DNA of 16,390 nt from Methanospirillum hungatei (GTDB taxonomy: Archaea; Halobacteriota; Methanomicrobia; Methanomicrobiales; Methanospirillaceae): contig NZ_JAIWNS010000122.1 in the NCBI RefSeq assembly GCF_020216685.1, forward strand, positions 1 to 16,390, read 5' to 3'. The position numbers and the translations under genes are program-made. Under the pieces are notes generated by a model. It had not been told where the DNA came from. It saw only the letters and a list, made by a program, of their open reading frames with translations, and did not search any database. How positions within the stretch are numbered: the first letter of the stretch is position 1; every line of letters begins with the position of its first letter. Shown piece by piece: positions 1 to 7,198 of this stretch.

Positions 1-1953
1 GGTATCCACCCCGTCAAGCCATATCCGTGCACCGGAAGGAGTTGAACTTACTGCAATACTCCCGGTAGGAATTGGTGAAAGAGTGGCGGATACGACAGTT
101 GTCTGACCTGAAGTGACAGATACCGAACGGGTATAATCCAGGTATCCGCTGAGTTTCAAGGTCACCGAATAGGTTCCGATTGGAACTGATGTCTGAGTAT
201 AGGGAGTAACCTGACCGGTGTTCACTCCATCAACCCAGATCTGGGCACCGGATGGAGTAGAGCTGAAAGCAATCGTCCCTCCCGACGGATTTGAGGCGGT
301 ATATTTAAAATATGCAGCCCCCTCTCCGATACGGAGCCTTCCGGAGTATATTCTAAACCACCCTGATTCACCCCAGGATGTCCCCCAACTGTTCTTACAG
401 ATCCAGTAGGTCCTGCCATTTAACGTCCCCCATCCCACGATAATAATAGCATGATTGGCATAGGATGCACTGGATGTACTGTCAAGAATACCTGACCGGT
501 ATGAATCAAAGGTGCTCTCTGCATAGACTCCGGCGGCAACCGGACCATAGAGATAAATCGCCGTCTTTATCGCATCATCAGAGGGGATACTCCACTCATT
601 CCCTCCACCGACATACCCCCAGGTCTCTCCTGCAGCCGTATCTACCGAATACCTGGTATATCCGGACAGACTCTTACAGGTACCTCCCGAAGCGGTATAC
701 GGATAGTTCGCCTCGGTAACCGTCCCGACACCACCACTTAAACCCGCTTTATTCACAAAGTATGCCATTGCGGTGAAGAGTCCTCCATTACATCCACTCT
801 GATCACCCGCACAGTTCACCAGGTACTGCTCAGCATAATCGGGGTTTATACCCGGATTTCCGGATTTTATCTCTTTGTATGATTCAAAGGCACCGGTTGT
901 TGCAAATGCCCAGCAACTTCCGCAACTTCCCTGATTCTTAATGGGAGTAGTATAATCTCCACCATTGTTCCGCCAGTCAAACGATGTGGGAAGTCCCTCC
1001 ATTGGGGTGATACCAGGACCACCCATTATCGTGCTGCTTTTCAGATCATGTCTGAGTCCTTTCAGGTGTTCACGCTCTTCAGGACTCATGAGCATGATGG
1101 GATTGACAGCTGCTGTCCAGGAGAGATTATGTTCTTTCACATAGGCATTTATCTCATCCACTTCTGCTTGTGCAGTATTATATCGCTCTTCTTCACTCAA
1201 GGGATCCCAAAACCCCACGACCCCGCTTTGAGATCCCGATGATGAACAGGTCGGGCAGGAGGTCGATGATGATGGAGGAGGGACATTTGGGACCTGAACT
1301 GAAGATGGTTTTCCCCGAAAAGTGTCATAATCTGGAACTAGCTGCGTGTTTACAGACAGAGGAGTATTTATTATTGTAGAATTTATTGAATACAGGTAAT
1401 CCGGCTGGGCATATTCAACCATCGGGTTCATCCGATACAGTTCGATCGCTTTCATCGTCCCGGTGGTGTTTGGAACATTGACAACCTGCATTCCCTCAAC
1501 ACCAAGGGTGGATGTGTCTGCAAGAACCGTCGCACCCATGGCTGCATGTGCCTCTGCCTGAATCTGACGTATGAAAGATGAGGGAGAATGGAGGTCTGTC
1601 TTAAACTTTACAATGACCCGGTCAGGAATATATGCTTGTGCAAATACAGAACTATTTTGCGTAATGTTTGTAGAAGTGATTAATTGTTCCGGTTCCACTT
1701 TTGGGGATATACTACCGGACAAAACTAATGACTGAGCAATGCCTGAAACAGGCCGATCTTCAGGAGAAGTTGATTCCGGGGTGACCGGGATTACAATCGA
1801 TGGCAGGGAATACGGAGGAGAGAGACCAATATCAGGAGGTTTCATCACCACCTGGGAACGGGGCACCATAATGTCCTGTGTTGCAGCAACTGATTGTAAA
1901 CCCACGCCCATGAGAATTGCGATAATGGATATGAATAATATAGATTTTATCAT
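1..1953 (-). CDS. Secreted papain-family (C1A) cysteine protease with PEGA repeats, 3' end missing
   Basis: Predicted secreted or cell-surface cysteine endopeptidase; 651 codons are visible and the gene continues past the left edge. An N-terminal hydrophobic stretch (residues 1-24, MIKSILFISIIAIL) is a signal peptide. The C1A domain starts near residue 320. The oxyanion Gln341 and catalytic Cys347 lie in NQGSCGSCWAF, His501 in YANHAIIIVGW and Asn521 in KNSWGTSWGE, so all active-site residues are present. PEGA domains follow: one at about 558-627 (SSTPSGAQIWVDG) and a second starting near 630 and cut by the window edge. PEGA repeats usually occur on archaeal surface proteins. The long pro-region (about 110-315) has two parts: a subtilase-propeptide-like part ending NPMVEYAQPDY (176-186), then a part resembling the I29 cathepsin propeptide (about 252-310). 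A linker contains CPTC. The ATG at 1953 has a good ribosome-binding site (GAGGTG, 1960-1965). Protease identity is near certain; substrate unknown. Confidence 0.93.
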   Translation of the reverse strand, partial: MIKSILFISIIAILMGVGLQSVAATQDIMVPRSQVVMKPPDIGLSPPYSLPSIVIPVTPESTSPEDRPVSGIAQSLVLSGSISPKVEPEQLITSTNITQNSSVFAQAYIPDRVIVKFKTDLHSPSSFIRQIQAEAHAAMGATVLADTSTLGVEGMQVVNVPNTTGTMKAIELYRMNPMVEYAQPDYLYSINSTIINTPLSVNTQLVPDYDTFRGKPSSVQVPNVPPPSSSTSCPTCSSSGSQSGVVGFWDPLSEEERYNTAQAEVDEINAYVKEHNLSWTAAVNPIMLMSPEEREHLKGLRHDLKSSTIMGGPGITPMEGLPTSFDWRNNGGDYTTPIKNQGSCGSCWAFATTGAFESYKEIKSGNPGINPDYAEQYLVNCAGDQSGCNGGLFTAMAYFVNKAGLSGGVGTVTEANYPYTASGGTCKSLSGYTRYSVDTAAGETWGYVGGGNEWSIPSDDAIKTAIYLYGPVAAGVYAESTFDSYRSGILDSTSSASYANHAIIIVGWGTLNGRTYWICKNSWGTSWGESGWFRIYSGRLRIGEGAAYFKYTASNPSGGTIAFSSTPSGAQIWVDGVNTGQVTPYTQTSVPIGTYSVTLKLSGYLDYTRSVSVTSGQTTVVSATLSPIPTGSIAVSSTPSGARIWLDGVDT

Positions 1954-2354
1954 GAAAAACACCTCTTCAAAGATAGATACTATTACATAACCATTATATA
2001 TAATCCTGGTTAAGCGCTCGCCATTTTATATACCTTAAAAGACTGAAAGCCCCCTATTAGGCAATAGGCAGAGATAGATTATAAATAATGAGTCGCGTTC
2101 ATGAAGAAAGATGACCATTATCTCCAGAAATCGGTGCACGCACCAGATAAACTCCTTAAATCACACTCAATATTGATATTGCCACCATGGATATCAGCTA
2201 ACAATGCGGCACTATAATTTGGGAATCAATATCTCTTTTTCTCACTATCTATCCAGAAAATATGAATTCCTTATTATTATTGAGTTAGATTTTATCCTAT
2301 TGGGTTTAAAAATTTTTAGAGAATAAATTGAATTATCGTGTAGAATAAACCCAA
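1954..2354. other. Intergenic region with dyads, no clear gene
   Basis: This 400-base A/T-rich spacer lies between the glycosyltransferase-like gene and the protease, both on the minus strand. It contains the protease promoter and a small hairpin (CCTATT 2053-2058 / AATAGG 2063-2068). It also holds a 12-base palindrome (TAAAAATTTTTA, 2307-2318) and the outer inverted repeat listed separately. A 38-codon open frame on the plus strand (2101-2217) follows a TATA-like TTATAAATAATG at a leaderless-type distance but has no recognisable product. Nothing else is supported. Confidence 0.5.
1993..2034 (-). promoter_or_regulatory. Candidate TATA boxes for the papain-family protease
   Basis: Two archaeal TATA-like elements precede the protease start. 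The nearer is a perfect 12-base palindrome, ATTATATATAAT (1993-2004), centred about 45 bases before the ATG. It would give a leader of roughly 20 bases that carries the GAGGTG ribosome-binding site. The farther reads GGTATATAAAATGG on the minus strand (about 2022-2034). Which one is used cannot be told from the sequence. Confidence 0.45.
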
Positions 2355-2355
2355 T
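2299..2355 (-). terminator. Inverted repeat at the stop of the glycosyltransferase-like gene, possible terminator
   Basis: A perfect 10-base inverted repeat, ATTGGGTTTA (2299-2308) and TAAACCCAAT (2346-2355), begins at the TGA stop of the upstream minus-strand gene. The 37-base loop is A/T-rich and contains the palindrome TAAAAATTTTTA. The position suggests a transcript-end hairpin. No strong U tract follows on the minus strand, so a different role, such as a mobile-element scar, is possible. Confidence 0.4.
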
Positions 2356-3640
2356 CACCTGAGAAACTGAATATCCGATACATCCCATAATCTCCATGGA
2401 GCAGAGCCAATATCTACAGGATCATAATTCCACGCCCAACAAGCCCAAAAATATGCTCCTTTCCAGTGAATAAAAATACTTACCGCAATAAGGAAACATA
2501 CAACACACATTTGAAAAATTTTTCCGGTTCTATCTTCCTGAAGAGAAGCAAAGACAGGAATCATGAAAAACATCAGGAAGGGCAAAACATCTGACATAAG
2601 TCGGGGACCAAATGAATGTCCCCCCACCAGGCAGGATATAATGAAATAGATAAGATATGAAGAATTATGATAGTTATTAATGTGATATCCAGTGGGGAGA
2701 AAATACGCTTTTTCAGTTTTATTAACAGCCCCCATAGACTTAGGATAAAGATTGGTGAATAGAAGAGTAAACCCCGGGCAGGGGAGAATAAATTTCCAAT
2801 AATACCCTGAAATGCAGAATTAATAGACAAACCAAACCGACCTGCATGATCTGTAAAATATGGGCTCAATAAAGTACCATACATATCAAGATTTAACATA
2901 AAAAAGGGAATCAGAGTTCCTATTAGGATAAATAAATAAAGAATTGACCATCGACGATTGGTATAGAGAATATACAATGAAAAAAGAACCAGAGGCACAA
3001 TATTTGTCGGCCTGATAATATACGCTATGGTAAGAGGGAGAGCAGTAATTGGGATAAAATATGAATGCTTTTTTCCGGAAATAAGGAAAAGAAGACCGAT
3101 CTCAAGCATAAGAATTGATGGCGAATGCATCCACAAACCCCTGCTCGCAACAGACCAGATCGTTGTCCCAAAGGTGAATATTCCGGAGATGAAAAAAGCA
3201 AATTTTTGATCAAGATAGTACCGTGAAATGTAATAAAAAACAGTGATTGCAGCTGCAGAAAAAAAGGAAGCAAATAATTTCTCCAATATCACATGTGCCA
3301 CAATTTTTTCGAAGAAAGCCATCTGACTTAAACCAAGTGACCATTTCACTACAAATAGCATGGGAGTTGATAATAGTGATGCACCAACAGGATAATAAGG
3401 ATAATAATGCCCATTTACATAGATTATCTGATAATCAGGTCGATTTTCGTAATTTAGTAATCCTACATATTCATCAAGATCATAATTCTGCTCCCGGATC
3501 AGACTTTCAGAAAGAAATACTGAGTACTTCGAATCCGTTGAAATGATTACCGGGCTAAGTGAATAAACACAAAATGAAATAACAAAAATGAACAGGGCAA
3601 TCTTCCAATCCCGTATGGGAATTGTCTGAAGAGATCTCAT
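2355..3640 (-). pseudogene. Frameshifted GT-C-like multi-membrane glycosyltransferase
   Basis: Polytopic membrane protein resembling GT-C/ArnT-like (family 39-type) glycosyltransferases, which transfer sugars from polyprenyl-phosphate donors on the outer membrane face. The first frame (ATG at 3640) covers 355 residues with about nine hydrophobic helices. It has an acidic motif in the first outer loop (STDSKY, about 34-39) and the pattern NGHYYPYYPVGASLLSTP. It ends in unrelated residues and a stop at 2573. The rest of the protein (GGHSFGPRLMSDVLPFLM, then two more helices) is in the next frame and stops at 2355. The switch falls at the six-G run (C at 2620-2625): seven Gs would restore WWGGHSFGPR and an intact protein of about 427 residues. 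Sequencing error, true inactivation and slippage at the run are all possible. The substrate is unknown. There is no strong ribosome-binding site; TATA-like bases lie around 3670-3680. Confidence 0.75.
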
Positions 3641-3717
3641 TGCACTAGTTCAATCAGGAGTCGTCATATACACTATTTATTATATTAATATTTGAACTCA
3701 AAACAATTATTAAAATA

Positions 3718-4122
3718 TTATTTCTTTTTCTTATCCATCGCCTGCTGCTTGACCAGGTTCCGGATCCGATCTGCAGTACTCCCCTTGAAATCCACAAGGT
3801 CCCGTTCATGAACGGTCATGGTCGTTTCAGATGAGGGTACGTCGGTGATTGCATCCGCCAGTACATGATCCAGTTTCTTCGCCCGTTCCCAGCACTCCAG
3901 CGCCTCCTCATTTCTTCCGAGGCCACCGGAGAGGGTGATTGCCTTAAATGCCCAGAGATCAGGATTTGACGGATATATTGCAAGCGCCTGATCATATTTA
4001 TCCACCGCCTCTTCGTACTTCCCCTGGTATGCCAGCTGATCTGCCTCCAATGCAAATGCATCAGCCTTGTTGAGGAGAACATCACGCTTGCTAAGAAATT
4101 TGTGAGTTGTATTTTCTGCCAT
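3718..4122 (-). CDS. Small TPR-repeat protein
   Basis: Cytoplasmic 134-residue protein with no signal peptide or membrane segment. Residues about 22-86 form roughly two tetratricopeptide repeats. The clearest is ALEADQLAYQGKYEEAVDKYDQALAIYPSNPD, with the usual A-x-G-x(2)-Y-x-E-A-x(3)-Y-x-x-A-L-x(3)-P spacing. The second (LWAFKAITLSGGLGRNEEALECWERAKKLD) is slightly irregular. The C-terminus is charged and ends in DKKKK. TPRs mediate protein-protein contacts, and no partner is evident here. The ATG at 4122 is the first good start; the leader AAGAATCAGAGAT holds only a weak ribosome-binding site, and a TATA-like element (CATAAATACT) lies upstream. The start region recurs in altered form at 6088-6110, which suggests an old duplication. 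Function unknown. Confidence 0.82.
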   Translation of the reverse strand: MAENTTHKFLSKRDVLLNKADAFALEADQLAYQGKYEEAVDKYDQALAIYPSNPDLWAFKAITLSGGLGRNEEALECWERAKKLDHVLADAITDVPSSETTMTVHERDLVDFKGSTADRIRNLVKQQAMDKKKK

Positions 4123-4331
4123 ATCTCTGATTCTTTCACATTAGGTGGGGACAGTATTTATGTTTTCACTCACATGAATCACGACCATCATTACATGAGT
4201 CGTATTCAAATCCATCGGCGGTGACATCATCTGCCCTATGAGATCGGGCGGTTAATGTGCAGCAGTAGTCAGGGACCCGTATATGAACAGGAACACTATT
4301 TAAAGAGACCCGCCCAACCAAAAAAAAGCAA
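4123..4331. other. Intergenic region upstream of the TPR gene
   Basis: This 209-base stretch holds the leader and promoter region of the TPR gene. Parts of it (4123-4138 and about 4175-4191) recur at matching offsets near 6095-6110 and 6149-6165. No open frame in it looks coding. Confidence 0.4.
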
Positions 4332-5651
4332 TCATGTATCTGTCTCTTCGATAAGGAGCCAGAACCAGAGGGGAAGATAGGTAATTTTCCTATCCATAAG
4401 GTTTTCCTCATCAAAAATGTCAGCAGTAATAATTATCCCCTCACCAAGCCCAAAATGAGTCATTGCAGAAATAAGCCCGCCTTTTTCTCTTTCCCGGGTT
4501 ATCGGATCTGAAATATCAAAAGAGATCTGAATAAGCCGAATGGAGTCATCCCTGGATTTTATGACAAAATCAACCTCAACTCCTTTTTCATCCTGCCAGT
4601 AGTATATCTCTTTACCCTGACGAAGCAGGGCGATGTATACAATATTTTCAAATATTCTCCCAATATCATTTGAGAACCTGAAAGAGACTGCCTGCATCAT
4701 CCCATGGTCGATGCAATAGAGTTTTTTGGGCTTTTGCATTTGTCTTTTTAATGACGTATCGTAGTGATTGACAGAAAAAAGCAGATATGCATCTTCCAGG
4801 TATGAGAGATATTTAATTATTGCATCTGTACTCAGGCTTTGATAATCAGAAAAGAGCCTTCTCAAAGAATTAAAGGTATGAGGTTTCGCAATATTGGATA
4901 TACAGAAAAGAGCTAGTTCTTTGAAAATTTTCGGATTTCGTACTCCATGTCGCGACACGATATCCCGGTATATAATATCATCAAAATAGGATTGGAGTAA
5001 TGTAATCTGATTCCCTGCCGGATACATAATCGCTTCAGGAAATCCTCCACGAACAAGATATTCATTGAAAATCCTTTTTATCTCAATCTTCTTATCAGAA
5101 TATGCGATTGTATTCAGATCAAAGGAGATGTTTTTGTATTTTAGGAATTCAAAAAAACTGAATGGAAAAATTCTGGTGGTAATGTGCCTTCCAGTCAGCC
5201 GGGAAGAGATTTCTTCTGACAGAAGTGAGGCATTTGAGCCGCTTATTACAAATTTTATGTTTTTTCTTTTATCATAGATTCCTTTCAGCCATTTTTCCCA
5301 TAAAGGAAAATTTTGTATCTCATCCAAAAAAAAATAGAGTTTTTGATCATCCGATGAGACATACAGTTCCCGAAATATATCTATTAATAGAAATAACTCA
5401 TCGCCCTGGATCGGTTGTAATCTGTCGTCATCAAGGTTCAGGTAGAGAACAGATGACTTTGGCACACCTTGTATGAGCAGGTCTGAAATGAACTGGTACA
5501 TAAAATAGGTCTTGCCACAGCGCCTCACACCAATAATATCATGTATATGAGGGAGGTCCATCTGAATCGGGCAATTTCTATAGTGTACAAAAGGCAATGC
5601 ACTCTCCTGCCATTCAACGATCGCAGTTTTCAGTTTTGCCCGGGTGTCCAT
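4332..5651 (-). CDS. AAA_14/DUF4143-type P-loop ATPase
   Basis: Cytoplasmic P-loop ATPase of the archaeal/bacterial AAA_14-DUF4143 family, about 439 residues from the ATG at 5651. A TTG at 5672 would add seven residues (MCIQSLC). Visible motifs: Walker A GVRRCGKT (near residue 41), Walker B FFLDEIQ (near 110), and the polar-strand motif FVISGSNASLL followed by SRLTGRH, typical of the family. The C-terminal DUF4143 part has the usual LEDAYLLFSVNHYD and a restriction-endonuclease-like core, YYWQDEKGVEVDFVI. The biological role of the family is unsettled: such genes are common, multicopy and often accessory in Methanomicrobiales. Neither start has a ribosome-binding site. TATA-like bases (CCATATAC on the minus strand, near 5690) lie close enough for a leaderless or very short-leader transcript. 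The TPR gene follows after about 209 bases with its own apparent promoter. Confidence 0.88.
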   Translation of the reverse strand: MDTRAKLKTAIVEWQESALPFVHYRNCPIQMDLPHIHDIIGVRRCGKTYFMYQFISDLLIQGVPKSSVLYLNLDDDRLQPIQGDELFLLIDIFRELYVSSDDQKLYFFLDEIQNFPLWEKWLKGIYDKRKNIKFVISGSNASLLSEEISSRLTGRHITTRIFPFSFFEFLKYKNISFDLNTIAYSDKKIEIKRIFNEYLVRGGFPEAIMYPAGNQITLLQSYFDDIIYRDIVSRHGVRNPKIFKELALFCISNIAKPHTFNSLRRLFSDYQSLSTDAIIKYLSYLEDAYLLFSVNHYDTSLKRQMQKPKKLYCIDHGMMQAVSFRFSNDIGRIFENIVYIALLRQGKEIYYWQDEKGVEVDFVIKSRDDSIRLIQISFDISDPITREREKGGLISAMTHFGLGEGIIITADIFDEENLMDRKITYLPLWFWLLIEETDT

Positions 5652-5683
5652 ACAAAGAGATTGAATGCACAAGGGGATAGGAC

Positions 5684-5733
5684 TATCGTATATGGACGAT
5701 AAACTAGGGGAAAATCATCGAGAATAAACGATG
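5684..5733. promoter_or_regulatory. Paired dyads at the ATPase promoter, possible operator
   Basis: Two perfect inverted repeats sit just upstream of the ATPase start: TATCGT (5684-5689) / ACGATA (5696-5701) and CATCG (5716-5720) / CGATG (5729-5733). Both contain an ATCG...CGAT half-site, and their centres are 32 bases apart, about three helical turns. The first overlaps the likely TATA element (CATATAC on the minus strand). That geometry fits a repressor operator. The regulator is unknown, and chance in A/T-rich DNA cannot be excluded. Confidence 0.35.
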
Positions 5734-6059
5734 GTCCTCCCCAAAAAAATTTAGCAGAACGATGAGAGAGCAAAATCAATGTTCATTGCCATAATAAATC
5801 CTCAAATCACAATACATACTAACAACGAGATTTCTCATTACTATTCCATGATTTGTGAACGTATTTACGATCCTAAAACGAAATAATGAATCATATTATG
5901 AATCGAACAACGAGATTTTTCTATATGCCCGGTTAGGGTATAACAGGGAGATTGGATACGCCCGGTTATTTGTATCTACTGTTTATTCGTTCCTTCCAAG
6001 GGTATACCACCTGTCCCGCTTTCGATGCGAAGGTACAGCCTTTGTAGAGAGACTATCAT

Positions 6060-6165
6060 ATATGCGAACTCCTGTGGATCGTTTTATCTGCCAAATCTCT
6101 GATTCTTTCATCCCATAAAGGAACACTCCTCATGCCTTGCATCGCAAAAATCATGACCATCATAT
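6060..6165 (-). pseudogene. Decayed copy of the TPR gene start and leader
   Basis: Bases 6088-6110 match 4116-4138 at 22 of 23 positions. In the intact gene this segment spans the ribosome-binding region and start codon; here the ATG has become TTG. The next codons read LADKTIHR against MAENTTHK before similarity fades and a TGA appears. Upstream, AATCATGACCATCAT (6149-6163) matches AATCACGACCATCAT (about 4175-4189) at nearly the same offset from the start codon. This fits a duplicated TPR gene of which only the 5' end and leader remain. It is too short to be certain. Confidence 0.45.
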
Positions 6166-6209
6166 CGCTGCCGTCAAATACGATGATGATCAAATAACTC
6201 GATGAGTTC

Positions 6210-7190
6210 ATGGAAAATAAGTACGAGATATCATCATCCCTTCAGTCACTTCTCGACCATATTGAGGAACAGCTGGGAACAACGATACATCTCTCACGAA
6301 AACAGGAAGCCCCACGAAAAGGGATACTGCTTGATCAATATACCTACCAGGGATCGCGTAATGTCATCGCATTTTCCAACCAGCAGATCGGTATGCTCAA
6401 GGACTTTGTCATCGCGCAGAATGCAATTAAACTTCTGCTTCGGGGTATTGCGGCAAAGAATAATGCCTATAAAGTCCTCTCCTTTGATGCGAAATCTGCA
6501 ACCTCTGGTATGGAACAGATCTATCTTGATGTCTTAAAGGATGAAAAGACCCGCCACCTGGACTTCTGGATCAAGAAAAAACTGATGTTTTACCTGTACA
6601 TGCTCTTTCATGAATCCATCATCGAACTTCCGTGGACTCTGCTCTCAAATGTGGTGGTTGCAAAACTCTGTCCGGTCATGCGAAACGCGCAGGTCTACTA
6701 CCTCATGAAAGAGAGTATGCGTGACATGCATGATCTGGTCTCATTTAAGGATTATATCCCCCGTCGGTATTTTGTCATGCATAATGGCATGTTCTTTGCC
6801 CGTGACCTGATGCTCGGTGAGGTCATGAGCGAGATGAAGTTAAACCCGATGATCAATATCCCGGAACTGAAGAAGTTTAAAAATCTCAATCTTATGGAGA
6901 TGCTTACCCACCGGTGGCAGAAAAACCCATGGTACCAGACCAAGCTGGTCGGGGATGCCATGGTCAATATCTTAAAGGAACTCAAGGTCGCCTCGGTCTG
7001 TGAGCATCCCCGTCCGGATACCTATTACCAGATCTATCAGATCGGTGAAGAGATCACGAACCGATGGATACGGCTCATGCAGATTGAGAAATATTACTTC
7101 TGGGATACTCCGGCCCATCAGGCTGCGGCGCTCAAGAACCAGGAGGAGTTTGAGAAGGAAGCGCGGATGGCGATATTCGGGGAGGTTTGA
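6210..7190 (+). CDS. Conserved-looking hypothetical protein, 326 aa, function unknown
   Basis: Soluble, probably mostly helical protein without signal peptide or clear membrane segment. I do not recognise a family. Residues 110-150 are hydrophobic and aromatic (LMFYLYMLFHESIIELPW), with HES rather than a zinc-binding HExxH. Middle and C-terminal parts are rich in Met, Tyr and charged residues, e.g. IPRRYFVMHNGMFFARD and HRWQKNPWYQTK. Codon use is regular and richer in G and C than the flanking spacers, and the frame is long and open, so it is surely coding. The ATG at 6210 is the first start; the bases before it (GATGAGTTC) give only weak ribosome-binding potential. The stop codon overlaps the upstream TTG option of the HEAT gene and lies inside that gene's ribosome-binding region. 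The two are therefore probably co-transcribed and translationally coupled, which suggests a shared job. Confidence 0.85.
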   Translation: MENKYEISSSLQSLLDHIEEQLGTTIHLSRKQEAPRKGILLDQYTYQGSRNVIAFSNQQIGMLKDFVIAQNAIKLLLRGIAAKNNAYKVLSFDAKSATSGMEQIYLDVLKDEKTRHLDFWIKKKLMFYLYMLFHESIIELPWTLLSNVVVAKLCPVMRNAQVYYLMKESMRDMHDLVSFKDYIPRRYFVMHNGMFFARDLMLGEVMSEMKLNPMINIPELKKFKNLNLMEMLTHRWQKNPWYQTKLVGDAMVNILKELKVASVCEHPRPDTYYQIYQIGEEITNRWIRLMQIEKYYFWDTPAHQAAALKNQEEFEKEARMAIFGEV

Positions 7191-7198
7191 GGCAAACC

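Larger units (their letters stand above)
5652..6209. other. Divergent intergenic region with dyads and short repeats
   Basis: This 558-base non-coding region lies between the divergently read ATPase and the 326-aa gene. Contents: two dyads near the ATPase promoter (listed separately); an exact 13-base direct repeat AACAACGAGATTT (5821-5833 and 5906-5918); a repeated GCCCGGTTA core (about 5927 and 5961); and a decayed copy of the TPR gene start (about 6060-6165). The 87-codon plus-strand open frame at 5855-6118 has no recognisable protein character and overlaps these elements, so it is not called a gene. Confidence 0.5.

Noticed and set aside
222..1379. Several plus- and minus-strand open frames of 60-84 codons inside 218-1379
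   Set aside because: All are shadows of the long minus-strand protease frame, which has complete catalytic motifs.
2573..2640. Classical programmed -1 frameshift in the glycosyltransferase-like gene
   Set aside because: The codons at the G run do not form a standard X-XXY-YYZ slippery site and no clear downstream stem was seen; simple indel or polymerase slippage fits better.
5821..5918. CRISPR-like repeats in the spacer (AACAACGAGATTT twice)
   Set aside because: Only two copies of 13 bases, with no regular array or spacers.
5855..6118. 87-codon plus-strand open frame
   Set aside because: No ribosome-binding site or recognisable motif, odd composition, and it overlaps short repeats and the TPR-gene relic.
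6600..6660. Zinc metallopeptidase motif in the 326-aa protein (FHESIIE)
   Set aside because: The sequence lacks the second His of HExxH, and no other zinc ligands are evident.
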